This document shows positions 10,323-21,336 of a stretch of DNA of 64,000 nt, in pieces. Origin of the DNA: Notospermus geniculatus (lineage: Eukaryota; Nemertea; Pilidiophora; Heteronemertea; Lineidae); assembly GCA_002633025.1 (NCBI GenBank), contig NMRB01001291.1:11469-75468 (forward strand), in the 5' to 3' direction. The position numbers and the translations under genes were made by a program. How positions within the stretch are numbered: the first letter of the stretch is position 1; every line of letters starts with the position of its first letter. Below the pieces are notes generated by a model. The model had not been told where the DNA came from. It ran no database searches and saw nothing but the letters and a program-made list of their open reading frames with translations.

Positions 10323-11985
10323 GGACTATAAAAGCCCACTTTATGTCTGATCCAGCAGCGCCACAATTAGAAACAACCGGCAGATTGTGGAACTAAACTG
10401 CTCTAGGGAATCAGCGCCACCAACTGCAACTGCAGGAACGAGGAAATGAACTGCACATCGTCCAAATCTCGCCGAAGGCGAGAACCTATCCCCTCAGCAA
10501 TCACCGGGGCGATTACTCCGTATCCAATGGCCGTAATAGGTGCTCAAATGAATTGCAACGCGCTGCCCGGGACGTCGATTACATTTTGAAATTTAATAAT
10601 CCCGAATGATTAGGACCAAATTGACGACACTTAATCCAAATTCGGTTGTTAGGCAGCAGCCGACGGTTGCTTGGCGACGAGAAACAAATCACAACGGCCC
10701 AGAACCGAAGATTGTGGCCAGGTCGGTGGGTTTTCTTTCAGATAACCAGTTGGTGGTTGTACGTGAAGCCACATCACAGACCGACATGCATGTAGACACA
10801 CTCCAGGCATACGCCTGTATCTCGTACGCATGCGCATGGCGCGAAAAAAGACAACAACCTCGTCCTCGTGGATCAGTCCACAGAATGTTTAAGACCAATA
10901 GGGGGTGCTGCATTTGACGTCAGCATCTTTGAAGGGCAAAGATTGGATTAATCATTCTAAAATGGGTGTCAGAAATCGATTCGGGAAGAAATGGAGCTTT
11001 TTGTAATCCCTAATTTGAATTTGAATTGATAAGCTTAGTCGGGTATTGAACTGTGTTGGTCCAAACGGGCAACACGACATTAATTCTCTTCTCGCTGTAC
11101 GAACGACGCAAATTTAGAATATTTTTCAGATAGTCCAGATCAAAGCCCCGTCTTCTCTACTGCCACCACATCATAACCCCTTTATCCCGCGTTAACATGG
11201 CCTTATTTCCCTCGGAGACCCTCTGGCCATTCGGGTCAAAATGTCACCACACCAAACAAGCCATCGGGCAGTCGACCTGATCCTGAAAATCCGTTATTAT
11301 CAAACATTGTGTTATTCTTAGCGCGAGGGGGCGTCTCAACACCAAACTCGTGATTACTTTTGCCTCACGCTACCTTTTATGTAGGTTAGTTACTTCGAGA
11401 TCTCACCGCTGGGGGTATAATGTACGACCCCTAGCGGTGAGATCGGACACCAATCTGCCACAAAATGCAGCAGGTCAATTTATACAGTTTGCGAAATTAG
11501 CTGCCGCCATTTTAATTTGTGCTTTTGCCATTGGTTGGGCTTTTTCAATGGAATTTTGCACTGTCAGAGGCTTTCAAAGAAAGAAGGTTCATACAGTAAG
11601 CACTTAGAACTGCATAAAGATATTTTACCAAGCAAGCCAGCTAATAAAATATATTCGAAATATAATATTTGAAAAGTTCAGAAATTCGGCTAATTTCACA
11701 AAAAATGGCGCAAACTGTGTATTTGCAACGAAGGACCGGGTCACAGTCCGTCCTGATTGGCTCGCTCCATACTTCTGCTGAAACATGCAGATACAGTACA
11801 TTCATAAACTCAAGCACAAGTACATTACCATCTTGTGATGTTCCCCAGCGGTAGAGTGAGGTCCCGGTCGGGGTCCCGGTCCATTAAGACCTGCTTCGAA
11901 GACGACCCGCCATCCGTCCTCTTCACCCTCAACATCTGGCGAAGTCCGTCGAGACAGCTCGAAAACATCGCTCCTATAATCCTCA

Positions 11986-12115
11986 GGCTTCCTGTACATA
12001 GGAGTATACGGTATACGAAAACGCCGGTTAACAAAGGCTTCCTGAGGATTCACGACAGTGAAGCCATTGTTAGCCGGCGTTTTCGCATACCGTGTACTTC
12101 TATGTACAGGAAGCC
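11986..12115. mobile_element. 130-bp foldback MITE, copy 1
   Basis: The ends GGCTTCCTGTACATAG and CTATGTACAGGAAGCC are inverted. The arms continue inwards through a TACGGTATACGAAAACGCCG stretch and GTTAACAAAGGCTTC. The flanks give a 3-bp target duplication TCA (11983-11985 and 12116-12118). A second copy of the same length lies at 12953-13082. No coding capacity. Confidence 0.78.
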
Positions 12116-12792
12116 TCACGTACACAGCAGCTTTCAAAGTGCTACAGAAAAATCGGGAGACTCTCCGTGTACGGTACACATTCACACGTACTTTTTGATT
12201 CAGTCCGGACTCAACTGTCCGCGTCATGCAGACGCGCCTGTGTGGACTCCCCCCACCCAATGGTCTTCACTCTGTTGAGGCATTCACTTCATGATAACAT
12301 TAAAAGTAGGAGCGAGAGTGTCTGTGCAGCAAAAGTTAGCCACAAGTCCTTTGTTAATAATATTCAAGGCCTTGTTTCTTTCTCCACACCATGCGATTTG
12401 AGCCTCACCCTTGTTTGCAACCAGTTGGGCAGAACAACGTTGCTGCAATGGCCTGTCAGCCGACGACAACATGTAGCTAGGATCCCTTCATTGTTAAAAC
12501 CTACTCGAACAATACGGGAATCAGCGCAAAACGTTGTCGTAGACCGAATCATGGAATAGAAGTGAGCTTCCGCAACCGCCCATTCGACGACCAACATGGC
12601 CGATGTTTTGCAGTCACGTGACCGTTGCCACGTCAGTGAAGAACCTCTCAACAAGTCAAGGAAAGTATAATTTGCTAATCAACACACCTCCCCGATATTG
12701 AGATATCACAAACTCTATTCGGTGCAGCTACGGGATGCCAAACCAAGAGAGCCAATCAAATTCATTTTTTGTATTCATTTTAAGGTCAACTT

Positions 12793-12865
12793 CCTGGAAG
12801 TTGACTTCTTTCTTGATATTTACCACTTTGTGTGTCAATTTTTGTGCTTTCTTCTTTGCATTTTA
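12793..12865 (+). repeat. Dispersed repeat fragment GGAAGTTGACTTC
   Basis: Plus-strand GGAAGTTGACTTCTTTC followed by GTGTGTCAATTTTTGTGC. It matches the minus strand of 8808-8880 inside the D1 copy B insertion. A small CACTTCC-type inverted motif (AACTTCCTGGAAGTT) abuts it. It is probably a 3' fragment of the same retroelement family. Confidence 0.5.
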
Positions 12866-12952
12866 AGGTCAAGGTTATTATTTCCTGTCGACTGGTGCCT
12901 TGTCCTACCGGTAATTCAATGGACAGGGTTTGGGCAGGCATTCCCGCGTTAA

Positions 12953-13082
12953 GGCTTCCTTTACATTGAAGTATACGGTATACGAAAACGCCGGTTAACA
13001 ATGGCTTCACTGTGGTGAATCCTCGGAATGCCTTTGTTAACCGGTGTTTTCGTATGCCGTATACTTCTATGTAACGGAAGCC
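12953..13082. mobile_element. 130-bp foldback MITE, copy 2
   Basis: Same family as 11986-12115: GGCTTCC ends, internal CGAAAACGCCGGTTAAC and its complement, and identical total length. The flanks TTAA and TTAG do not give a clean 3-bp duplication. The internal loop differs in sequence and orientation from copy 1, so the two are independent insertions, not a local duplication. Confidence 0.75.
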
Positions 13083-13552
13083 TTAGACAGGCGTCAAGTA
13101 CAACGGGTTGATCGACCCAAGAAGGAGTAGTCTCAGACGGTCCCTTGTTCTGTGCAATCTATACAAACCGTGACGGATCGTGTGAGCCAGATTTCTACCA
13201 TAGCCCAAAGCCATCGCACTAACACGACTGATCCGCCACACCAAGATTCTTGTGTTGGCTAAATTTGATTTTCTTTCCGTATGCATAGAAATTAAGCGCT
13301 GATGACGCTCTTGATACGCTACTGATAGACATCAAACAGCGGAACCCGGGTGGAAAAATCATGGCCGCCGTCAGGGAGCCGTCGGTTCCGCCGCTAGGCG
13401 ACAGTGTTGTATCGAGAAGCTATAGGCAAATAGGAATTGATCGTCGGGAAATGTCCCGTAGTAAACCTTTGCTGCAACAATGACGTCGCGCCATATAAAC
13501 ACCAAATGAGCAACCTCCTACCTTTCCATTCCAACATTCAGCATCTCTTCAG

Positions 13553-14169
13553 CAAAGGACCCAGGATCCCAGCCTGCTGGAGACCACCTCAACCAGCTCG
13601 CTGAGGGCCCAGGATCCCAGCCTGCTGGAGACCACCTCAACCAGCTCGCTGAGGGCCCAGGATCCCAGCCTGCTGGAGACCACCTTAACCAGCTCGCTGA
13701 AGGCCCAGGATCCCAGCCTGCTGGAGACCACCTCAACCAGCTCGCTGAGGGCCCAGGATCCCAGCCTGCTGGAGACCACCTTAACCAGCTCGCTGAGGGC
13801 CCAGGATCCCAGCCTGCTGGAGACCACCTTAACCAGCTCGCTGAGGGACCAGGATCCCAGCCTGCTGGAGACCAACTTAACCAGCTCGCTGAGGGCCCAG
13901 GATCCCAGCCTGCTGGAGACCACCTCAACCAGCTCGCTGAGGGACCAGGATCCAGGCCTGCTGGAGGTCACCTAGTCCAGCTAGTGGAGGACCCAGAACC
14001 CCAGCCTGCTGGAGGTCACCTAGTCCAGATAGCTGAGGGCCCTGACCCCAGCCTGCTGGAACATCTTGTCCGAAGTGGCGGCTTGATCATGGAAAAGGAG
14101 AAACACTGTATCTATGTCATATACACCAGTGCTTTTATTCAAGACCAAGGAATGATCGTACACAAGTAA
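13553..14169 (+). CDS. Putative exon coding a sixteen-residue tandem-repeat protein
   Basis: A 48-bp repeat starts at 13561 and recurs ten times in register, with an eleventh decayed unit at 14041. On the plus strand each unit reads PGSQPAGDHLNQLAEG. The frame is open from 13510 to the stop at 14167-14169. The last units diverge (PAGGHLVQLVED, PEPQPAGGHLVQIAEG, PDPSLLEHLVRS) but stay open. Among units 1-8 three of the four substitution types are third-position and silent (CTC/CTT, GGC/GGA, GAG/GAA); one is H to Q. A strong acceptor, pyrimidine-rich and ending CTCTTCAG at 13543-13552, precedes the array, so I place the exon start at 13553. No in-frame ATG lies upstream. The protein is unrecognised: repetitive, cysteine-free, probably extended or helical. 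Antisense frames are also open over the regular units but close in the diverged part. It could still be a non-coding minisatellite. Confidence 0.42.
13561..14040. repeat. 48-bp minisatellite, ten units
   Basis: Unit core CCAGGATCCCAGCCTGCTGG followed by AGACCACCTCAACCAGCTCG and CTGAGGGC. Starts are at 13561, 13609, 13657, 13705, 13753, 13801, 13849, 13897, 13945 and 13993. The first eight units are nearly identical. The last two have diverged, as expected at an array edge. The period is a multiple of three, which keeps a frame open. Confidence 0.97.
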
Positions 14170-14902
14170 AATCAGCCGTACAAATAATACAAAACATGGC
14201 CTAGAACACATTGCCGCATATCCCGAAAATATTCCGGTGTAAAAGGAGAGAACGTCCCCTGAAACAAATGTCCTCTTGATCGATAGCAATGGCTAGGATG
14301 ACCCCTAATCAGAATCGTACCTGTGGAATTGGTGTTCCCCAAAGCCTTTGCCTTGTAGGCCAAGAGTTTATCCCTCTGTCTCACAAAAACATGTATCTGC
14401 TTATTATCACATATATCGTACGAATGACGTAATCCAAGTTAAAGGGACACTAATCTAACCACACCTCCCAGAGCATGAACTGGAAGGTCTTACATGTATT
14501 ACCAAATACAATTTAGATCTATGTACCATCGTGTCGAACGCTGGAACGCCACACGGCATGAAACAATTTGCTATTAGGAAGTGGCGCCACCTGAAGTTCG
14601 TCTTGCTTGTTCCAAAATGGCCAATTTCTACTGCGTGCATCGGCTTTAACCATCGACGAAAGATTCGGTGTGACTGTCATGACTGTACCAAACGATTTGT
14701 TTTGGTCGAGCCCACTAGAGGTACCAGCCTGCCAGTCCTAAACAAGGCCTGTTACCCAAGTACTTACAAACATTGCATAACAATGAAACTGTCAACGAAC
14801 ATGCCGCAGAAGGAAACAGGAGAAGCCATCTCTCTTTACTTTTGTCATGGAGTATTTCATGTCAATATCTTTGCTATATCGCTATCTTTATTACGTTAAC
14901 AC
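14170..14902. other. Intergenic stretch, nothing recognised
   Basis: No repeat matching elsewhere in the window, no gene-like frame with conserved features, and no RNA gene seen. If the 48-bp repeat exon is real, any downstream intron or UTR of that gene would lie here. Confidence 0.5.
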
Positions 14903-15047
14903 GGGCCGTGTGCACCAACGAAGATGATCTTGAACTCAGGTTGAGCCACAACTTTTCCATTGTCGCATCATGCCCTGGCAAACCTGAACAATTGTAACGC
15001 TGTGGCTCGACCTGAGTTCAAGATAATCTTCGTTGGCGCACATGGCC
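14903..15047. mobile_element. 145-bp foldback MITE, GGGCCGT ends (copy 1)
   Basis: Left GGGCCGTGTGCACCAACGAAG, with arms continuing through ATCTTGAACTCAGGTTGAGC to CCACAAC. The right arm is the complement, ending CGTTGGCGCACATGGCC. The middle is CTTTTCCATTGTC...CCTGGCAAACCTGAAC. The same element occurs at 36285-36430, where an empty site proves insertion. The terminal bases here have decayed, so no target duplication is clear. Confidence 0.85.
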
Positions 15048-15488
15048 AAATGGGTACTTTCTATAACAGGGACGACACTATGCGAACATCACAGTCAGGA
15101 CCACGATCACATCCACACACTCACAGCACTTTCACCTTCCGCATGCATCAATATCAATTCTCGTCACCACAATTCAATTGCCCAATAGTCCATCACGCCA
15201 GACACAGTCAGACACCTACACCATCAACCTCGTCCCAGCATCTCCGTCTCACCGGTATCACTGTCCAGAAGACGTGCTCCGGAATCCCGTGGGACGAGGT
15301 TTAATATGATCACACAACATACATTTGTATAGATCAACCATTGGTTTGGAGCAGGGAAATGACCTGCCGGCCAGGAACGCACAGAAACTGGCCAATCATT
15401 TCATTTTCCGCTTATTTTCCTCTGTTGCCACAATTATTGGCTAACAATGAAGAAAAATGTCAGAAATAGTCTGAAATTGAAGGCACAG
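15048..15488. other. Intergenic, nothing recognised
   Basis: Short open frames without family features; AC-rich sequence near 15105-15140. No repeat shared with the rest of the window was seen. Confidence 0.45.
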
Positions 15489-15885
15489 TTCAAGCTTGAA
15501 GACGGAAGTCTGGGTTCAAGCTTGAAGATTGAAGTCCTGGTTCAAGATTAAAGATTGAAGTCCGGGTTCAAGATTAAAGATTGAAGTCCGGGTTCAAGCT
15601 TAAAGATTGAAGTCCGGGTTCAAGATTAAAGATTGAAGTCCGGTTTCAAGATTAAAGATTGAAGTCCGGGTTCAAGCTTGAAGACTGAAGTTCGGGTTCA
15701 AGCTTGAAGACTGAAGTCCGGGTTCAAGCTTGAAGACTGAAGTCCGGGTTCAAGCTTGAAGACTGAAGTTCGGGTTCAAGCTTGAAGACTGAAGTTCGGG
15801 TTCAAGCTTGAAGACTGAAGTTCGGGTTCAAGCTTGAAGACCGAAGTCTTGGGATCAAGCTTGAAGATTGAAGTCCAAGTTCAAC
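15489..15885. repeat. 26-bp satellite, about 15 units, each with a 12-bp palindrome
   Basis: Unit TTCAAGCTTGAAGACTGAAG plus TCCGGG. Most units contain the perfect palindrome TTCAAGCTTGAA with a HindIII-type core; a central block of four units carries the variant TTCAAGATTAAAGATTGAAG, which destroys the palindrome. The variant is confined to neighbouring units, which shows local amplification. The period is not a multiple of three, so this is not coding. Confidence 0.95.
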
Positions 15886-16556
15886 TTCAAACATCGACGG
15901 TTTTCTGTAGTTTTTCGTTAGAAGCAGTTTTCCTTTCATAAGTTATCATTCTCATTCCGTTTGCTGTACAACATGCACCGCGACGAGACAAAAACTAGTT
16001 CAGTTCTCGTCAGAGTACAAGACATGGCGGAGACGAGGGTTCCGCTCACCGGAAGTGTTGTCGTGTTACCGCGTCTCAAGCTGAGGCTCACGATGGGTGG
16101 TCACGTGGCTTCTCAAGGTATAACATGGGCGTCGTCAATCCGTAACAACATGACACATTGTCACTGCAAGTTTCTTCGTTTTCCCCCTCAGAGAACTGCC
16201 TCGTGCAGAAGAGTAAGATGCGGGATTGGATAAACAAGGATGGAAAAAGATATCTAAGCCTCATGTATGTTTGCCTCGGGGGTGTCAAATCTCAAATCAC
16301 AGATACATGTACGTACATCAAGCAAAGCTGAGCGGATTTCCAGAAAATTGTTGCAAAATCGTTCTCTTTTCTAAGCCTAAGGAAACGTTAACAAAAGAAA
16401 TCAGAAGTACGTATTGCTTGTCTTCCAACGTTGTTTCATGCCGGTGTGATAGGAATCTAGGTCCCCGTGAAATTTAAGTCCGGTTGCATTGTTAAACGTG
16501 GGATTAGGATATATGGTTATAGAAACCATGACCATTCCGATATAACTTCACAATAG
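15886..16556. other. Intergenic, nothing recognised
   Basis: A 90-codon open frame at 15961-16233 (plus) has no recognisable motif. No repeat family members were found. Left as unannotated single-copy sequence. Confidence 0.4.
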
Positions 16557-16905
16557 CAGGGTTATATCTAGGATTTCAGAAGGGCACGGTGCAAACTTTG
16601 TGAAAAGGGCACTTCAACCTAGAAAAGGGCACTTTTTATTCGCGACATTTCTACTAATGGAATTTGAGAGGCTTGTCAGTTAAAAATGTCTTTATAACTC
16701 CAGTCAACAGCCATTATAAGGCAGTTTCTAAGGTGATACGACCAAAAGGGACCATGGCAGAGGGGTCTGGGAGGTACTAAAACCTAAAAAAAATTTTTTT
16801 TTTAGGGGCAGAGCAGTGCCCTAGGGGGTTAAAAAAGGGCACAGCGGCGCCCCCTTTCGGTGGCACGGCGTACCGCCGCTCTAAAATGGCCTAGATATAA
16901 CCCTG
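16557..16905. mobile_element. 349-bp hAT-like non-autonomous element
   Basis: Perfect 16-bp terminal inverted repeats CAGGGTTATATCTAGG, flanked by the direct repeat AATAG (16552-16556 and 16906-16910). CAGGG ends with a 5-bp duplication fit the hAT group that makes 5-bp target duplications. The interior has repeated AAAAGGGCAC words and an A/T homopolymer, but no transposase. The hAT assignment is inference from the ends. Confidence 0.8.
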
Positions 16906-17165
16906 AATAGCAGACTATTATAATCGGACTTACATTCCGTGGACCACCACTCCTTTCACACCTGCAGGATTTATAGAAATTACTGACACCGAAATGAGCA
17001 AATATTCTGGAAATCCTCGCTCCATACAGAAGCACTCGCATGCACATCACACAAGCCACGACTGCACACAACTCAAAGAAAACACAACAATGCATTGTGT
17101 GTGCACACGCAACCACAACATCATTTGATTAAAACATTCCTTGACCCTTCCACTGCCATTGGCAG

Positions 17166-17331
17166 TAGGAGCAGTCAGCCGCGCTTATTGCCAAAAGACG
17201 GCGGCAAAGTTCTAGGGGACCAATACAATGTAAAATTCTCCTGATTGGTGCTCAATCAAGCATGAATGGGTCCGCTGGGCATTGAATTGGGCCGTAGTGA
17301 CCCCTATTGGCCAACTGACTGACAGCTCCTA
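17166..17331 (+). mobile_element. TAGGAGC MITE, copy 1
   Basis: Ends TAGGAGCAGTCAGCC and CTGACTGACAGCTCCTA are imperfect inverted repeats. The interior carries TTATTGCCAAAAGACGGCGG, CTCCTGATTGGTGCTCAATC and GGGCCGTAGTGACCCCTATT. The family also occurs at 58962-59110 (plus) and 56079-56246 (minus). The sides may carry a TA duplication. It spreads inverted CCAAT boxes (ATTGG) through the locus. Confidence 0.8.
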
Positions 17332-17994
17332 TTTCACTGAGACGAGAATGAATACCTATGTGACAGGGTTTCAAGTGCCTTTATAGCATTTATAGCATTT
17401 TCTCAAATTTGATAAAATGTACCCCAGCAGGGAAAGGGTTAAGTGTCCTTCACACGGTAAGTGGTTGCCCCCTAGTGGACATTATAGGAACTACAGAGGC
17501 AACATTTGCCTGAAGTCCACTTCTACTGTGCCATCTATCGCCACGGACACATAATCAAATAGCTCTCCCGGTCAGAGCAGAAATGAACCATTTCTTGTAC
17601 CAGGTACAACAATCACAAACCAACAATTGTCCATTAATATCTCTTAACCCGGAGGCAGCCAACTCTCGCCAAATCACGCGACAAACGAGACAAGATAATG
17701 TAAATCAAACATGACGATCGGAGCCAATTTTCATGTCAGACGAGATATCACAATAAGATAGATCAACAATCAAACCGAAGCAGACGACAGGAGACACCCC
17801 CGAGGCATCCGCGCGGGAAAAGCTGATCACATTAATACTAGAATCGACCTCGGCATTAGTAAGACAGCCGCCATTTTGATTACAACGTGTCTTTTTTTCG
17901 CTCACCTCGGCCGTACAAAGCCAGTGACACTGATTGAAGGCCATTCGCGATGGTTGAGGCGGAGTACACTGCTGGCGCATTGACACCAGATGCA
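17332..17994. other. Intergenic, nothing recognised
   Basis: Single-copy sequence with a short direct repeat TTTATAGCAT near 17382-17400. No gene or element boundaries identified. Confidence 0.4.
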
Positions 17995-18102
17995 GGGGCC
18001 TGTTTCATAAAGTGACTTTAAGCTAATGGTACCATTAACTCAATGCATTTTCCATTTGGTTGAAGGTACCATTAGCTTAAAGTCACTTTATGAACCCTGG
18101 CC
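17995..18102. mobile_element. 108-bp Harbinger-like MITE
   Basis: Starts GGGGCCTGTTTCATAAAGTG and ends CACTTTATGAACCCTGGCC. Thirty-base arms (18004-18033 and 18065-18094) are perfectly complementary, and the loop is 31 bases. GGGCCTGTTTCATAAA-type ends are common in PIF/Harbinger-like MITEs. The target duplication is not clear. Confidence 0.7.
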
Positions 18103-18354
18103 TACTGGCGTAACATATCTATCGGTGTTTCTATGCCTGAATGTTCCCCCTGTTGAACCGTCCCAATACAAAGAAGGACGAAACACTGAAAAACGGGGAA
18201 CATTGGCAGATATTACACCGGTCTTGAAACCAGCCAAATTTGGTGAACTTGGGATAGCCAAAGGCTGGTTTACAGAAAAACCGATACACGTGAGGAAACG
18301 GCCATTTTGGTTTCGTAGTCAAAACAGTACCAAGCTGAATGCAAAATCACCGAC

Positions 18355-18394
18355 ATGTACTGTACATATACATGTACATGTACATGATGTGTAC
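18355..18394. repeat. TACATG simple repeat
   Basis: Imperfect alternation of TACATG and GTACAT words, followed at 18403-18446 by a hairpin with ACCATGGAGGAATT arms. Confidence 0.7.
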
Positions 18395-18446
18395 TTAGTT
18401 GTACCATGGAGGAATTACTGATACTGTTAGTAGAATTCCTCCATGG

Positions 18447-20495
18447 TTGTTCCTGCAAGCCGTCGCAGAAAACACGATACTAACAATGTATTGTATGCTG
18501 ATGTCACGCAAGTTTTTCACCACTAAAGTGTCGTAGGCCTATTCGCCGTATTTTATCCCGCGACAAAACTTTGTTGAACTTAGGCCGAAAAGGCCAGTTC
18601 TGGTGTCGACAGACCCAATGTTTTTGCGAGGATTCCGAATCTTACGCCGACATGAATAGACGCAAAGAAAATACGAATTAGCTTCGAAAAACGTTGAAAA
18701 TACCCCAAACTACGACGTCATTTCCGGAGTAATCACGCACAAACTGAACTGCAGGTCATCGTTGGTCAAAAATAGCTGCAGAAATGACAGATGTGACGAA
18801 AAACGTACCAAAAATACGTACCAAAATCAGGTCACTTGGTTGGGCAGAATGACCTGGCTGACGTAATGAGTGTTTGATTAAATTCGGATGAGGTGTGGGC
18901 GTGAACACCTAACAAGACGATCCAACCCGCAGTTAGAGACGTGCAGTTGAGGTAACCAGGCTGTTCTTAGGACTAAAACCAACCTCGGGCCTGGACAGTC
19001 ATCCCGCCTCTAATAACGTGTGTACCACACACACTCGTACCCTGATCGGACTCAGTTACCCAGTTCCCTAGCAACCGCTAGATGTCGCGGTAACTCTTGT
19101 GACTAGTGACATCTAACGGCCGCAACTAAAACCTAACGTTTTGGTCCCTGGCTTATGAATTTCTGCCCGTCGGGTCTTAGGAGCCATGCAGGGACTCGCA
19201 GTGCATCCAATATGCGACAATATCACAATTAGTTTACTAATAAAATAGGGAGCTATTTCATGTGATCACGACTAATATTCAGTGTACACTCATAAAAACG
19301 ATTACATATACGTATAAAATCATTCCTTGGTCTGGTTCAACTCTGCATATAACGTTGGACAGCGACATCTGTCGGGAGACCACAGAAACATTTCGATGTC
19401 AACTGACTGAGGCAAAAATGACGTCATGACGTCTTTTGGTCGAATCGGTTGTGGCGCCACCTTGCGTCATGCTGGTTTCTCATTATATAACACCGTATTC
19501 TCGCGATCTTGATGGCGGTTTCAGTAAATCCTCTTTCCCATACAATTCTGCCAACACTCTATTTTAAGCGGCTTTTTGTTCCTTTCAAAATGTTTTGATC
19601 AAAATGGCATATTTACACGCAGGAATAGAGCTGCCTCCATGACGTCACGTGACTCCCTGGAGATGTCGCGGCCATCATGACTTTATTATAAACATCACCA
19701 CGTTGAAGTTTGGTTCAACATGTTTAACATGTTACCTCATAATACAACTGCAGTTATTAACAAATATGTAAAATAAGGAGATATATTTATAATATTTATG
19801 TATAATATATATATGATATTTAAACGATATATCCGGCTCTACAAAAAGTGGTTTTATAGAACTGTACTGAGAAATTGTCAGAAATTTTATCATTTTTTAT
19901 TTGCTGCGGCCTTCAAAAACACTGGTTTTGAATTTGTTAAAATCTTTCATACATGGGGACTTATTAATTATTCATGAACGAATGACGTCATCGCTGTCCT
20001 AAATATAACCTTGACAGTTCCATAAAACCACCTATTACTTATAGTTTCACCATCTAGTCGGCTGGGACTACATCATAACTTGGACTAGCCACATAGTTTT
20101 GCAATGGCTACGCAGAAATCACGTGACATTGTGCAGAAATGGCGGACGTATAAACTCAAGCAACTACTGGGGAGGTCTAGAAACGCCAAGAAATCCCCAA
20201 CGATGCTGCTAATGGATAAACAGAAATGCACGATAAACGTAGCTAGTTACGTTCTTGGAACTTGACGAAAATCCAAACCTCTCTATGTATGACTGAACCA
20301 CGTGATCAAAACATTACATGTAAATCATACCGGTATGTTAACATGATGAATGCATATATTGTGTTGTTCTTGATCTTTATATTTGCATCTAAGGCCGCTT
20401 GCCCCCCCCCCCATGAGGAATCCTCCCAAAATGTAAATAATCCCCTTCAAATCACATGGATCGTATATCTCGGTCTAAACATGAAGAACCTGGAA
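18447..20495. other. Intergenic, AT-rich, nothing recognised
   Basis: Two kilobases on the 3' side of the receptor gene. It includes an AT-rich stretch at 19740-19840 and a C11 run at 20402-20412. No conserved frame, RNA gene or transposon ends seen. Minus-strand polyadenylation for the receptor could lie here or nearer to 21337; I could not choose a signal. Confidence 0.4.
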
Positions 20496-20660
20496 ATTAC
20501 CGCCACTAGGAGGCGCTGTGAGCGTTTGTACCTCTTTTTCGACGTCTCGTCCGTGTTGCACTGCGTCAAGGACGTCGTGACGTGACGTCATTGCGTTGCT
20601 TTGCTCTGTTTCTAACGTCTTCGGTCAATCGCTCGCAGCGCCGCCCTGTCGGGTAAAAAG
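20496..20660 (+). mobile_element. GGCGCTG-type MITE, full-length copy
   Basis: Left end ACCGCCACTAGGAGGCGCTG, right end CGCTCGCAGCGCCGCCCTGT; these form imperfect inverted ends (AGGCGCTGTGAGCG against GGCGGCGCTGCGAGCG). The interior has CGACGTCTCGTCCGTGTTG and several TGACGTCA-like words. Other members: 57828-58022 (plus), 50090-50293 (minus), partial at 2939, 10240, 27064 and 37012. Confidence 0.82.
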
Positions 20661-21336
20661 TCAAGCGGGTTTATCATATAACCTTCTTCCCTTCCTATCG
20701 GGGACTAAAGATAATCAGGTCAAACTTTAGAATCACATCACTTCCTCTGACATGGACTCGTGGCTTCGTTTCGCAGACAATTCCAGTTCTTATACAAACC
20801 CAGTATGATATCCGGTTCCGGTATGAAAGACAGTTTAACTAGCAGCAAGCGTTTATGTCCTTTCGATGCCCAATGAGCATCATTTGGATGTGACACATAA
20901 TATTCTTGGTGTGGATAAAAAAGCGACGACTAACCTCACGTACAGGGCGGACACACACGCACTTACATACACTAACATGCATTGAGGCGCCAACCTCAAC
21001 AGTAATTTCATCCTCGTCCCCAGGGTATTTTACCTCTTATCCACAATTCAACCCTAGGGACGCGGTTGAGAGCGATCTCGTCAATATGATCGATCTATTT
21101 TTAACACCATTGGACGAGGTTGCCTTCAGTTGAGGTCGTAAGAATCACCATAGTCTTTGTGTACATCAATATATACACGTATCAAACTCATTCACGCACT
21201 GGCAAGTTTTAAACCCACCACAGGGTGCATAATTTTTCGCATACAGCTTTGATAGTTGAAGAAATTTGTCCACAGGTGGCAGTGAGACCGCTACGATAGT
21301 TTGTACTACATCCGCTAGGTGGACTGACGTCATCCG
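20661..21336. other. 3' flank of the receptor gene
   Basis: Immediately downstream of the receptor stop codon on the minus strand, hence probably its 3' UTR and terminator region. A short ACACACGCACTTACATACAC simple stretch lies at 20949-20970. No second gene seen. Confidence 0.4.

Larger units (their letters stand above)
6891..11616. repeat. Duplicated non-coding block D1, copy B
   Basis: Second copy of 1-4313, in the same orientation. It begins at the poly-G tract near 6893 and ends with GCATAAAGA at about 11616. It differs from copy A by point changes, small indels, an 824-bp insertion at 8567-9390, and absence of the 2407-2902 LINE. I see no conserved reading frame; differences are not periodic and stop codons fall differently in the two copies. 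Confidence 0.9.

Noticed and set aside
11802-12278. Overlapping 147-155-codon frames on both strands
   Set aside because: They run through the 130-bp MITE and have no family features.
13518-13971. Antisense repeat proteins over the 48-bp minisatellite (WSPAGWDPGPSASWLR and ALSELVEVVSSRLGSW types)
   Set aside because: Open only because a 48-bp period keeps phase. In one frame common changes alter E to K, and the other closes in the diverged units where the plus frame stays open.
15961-16477. Open frames of 83-90 codons after the 26-bp satellite
   Set aside because: No motif, signal peptide or splice context; length is within chance expectation.
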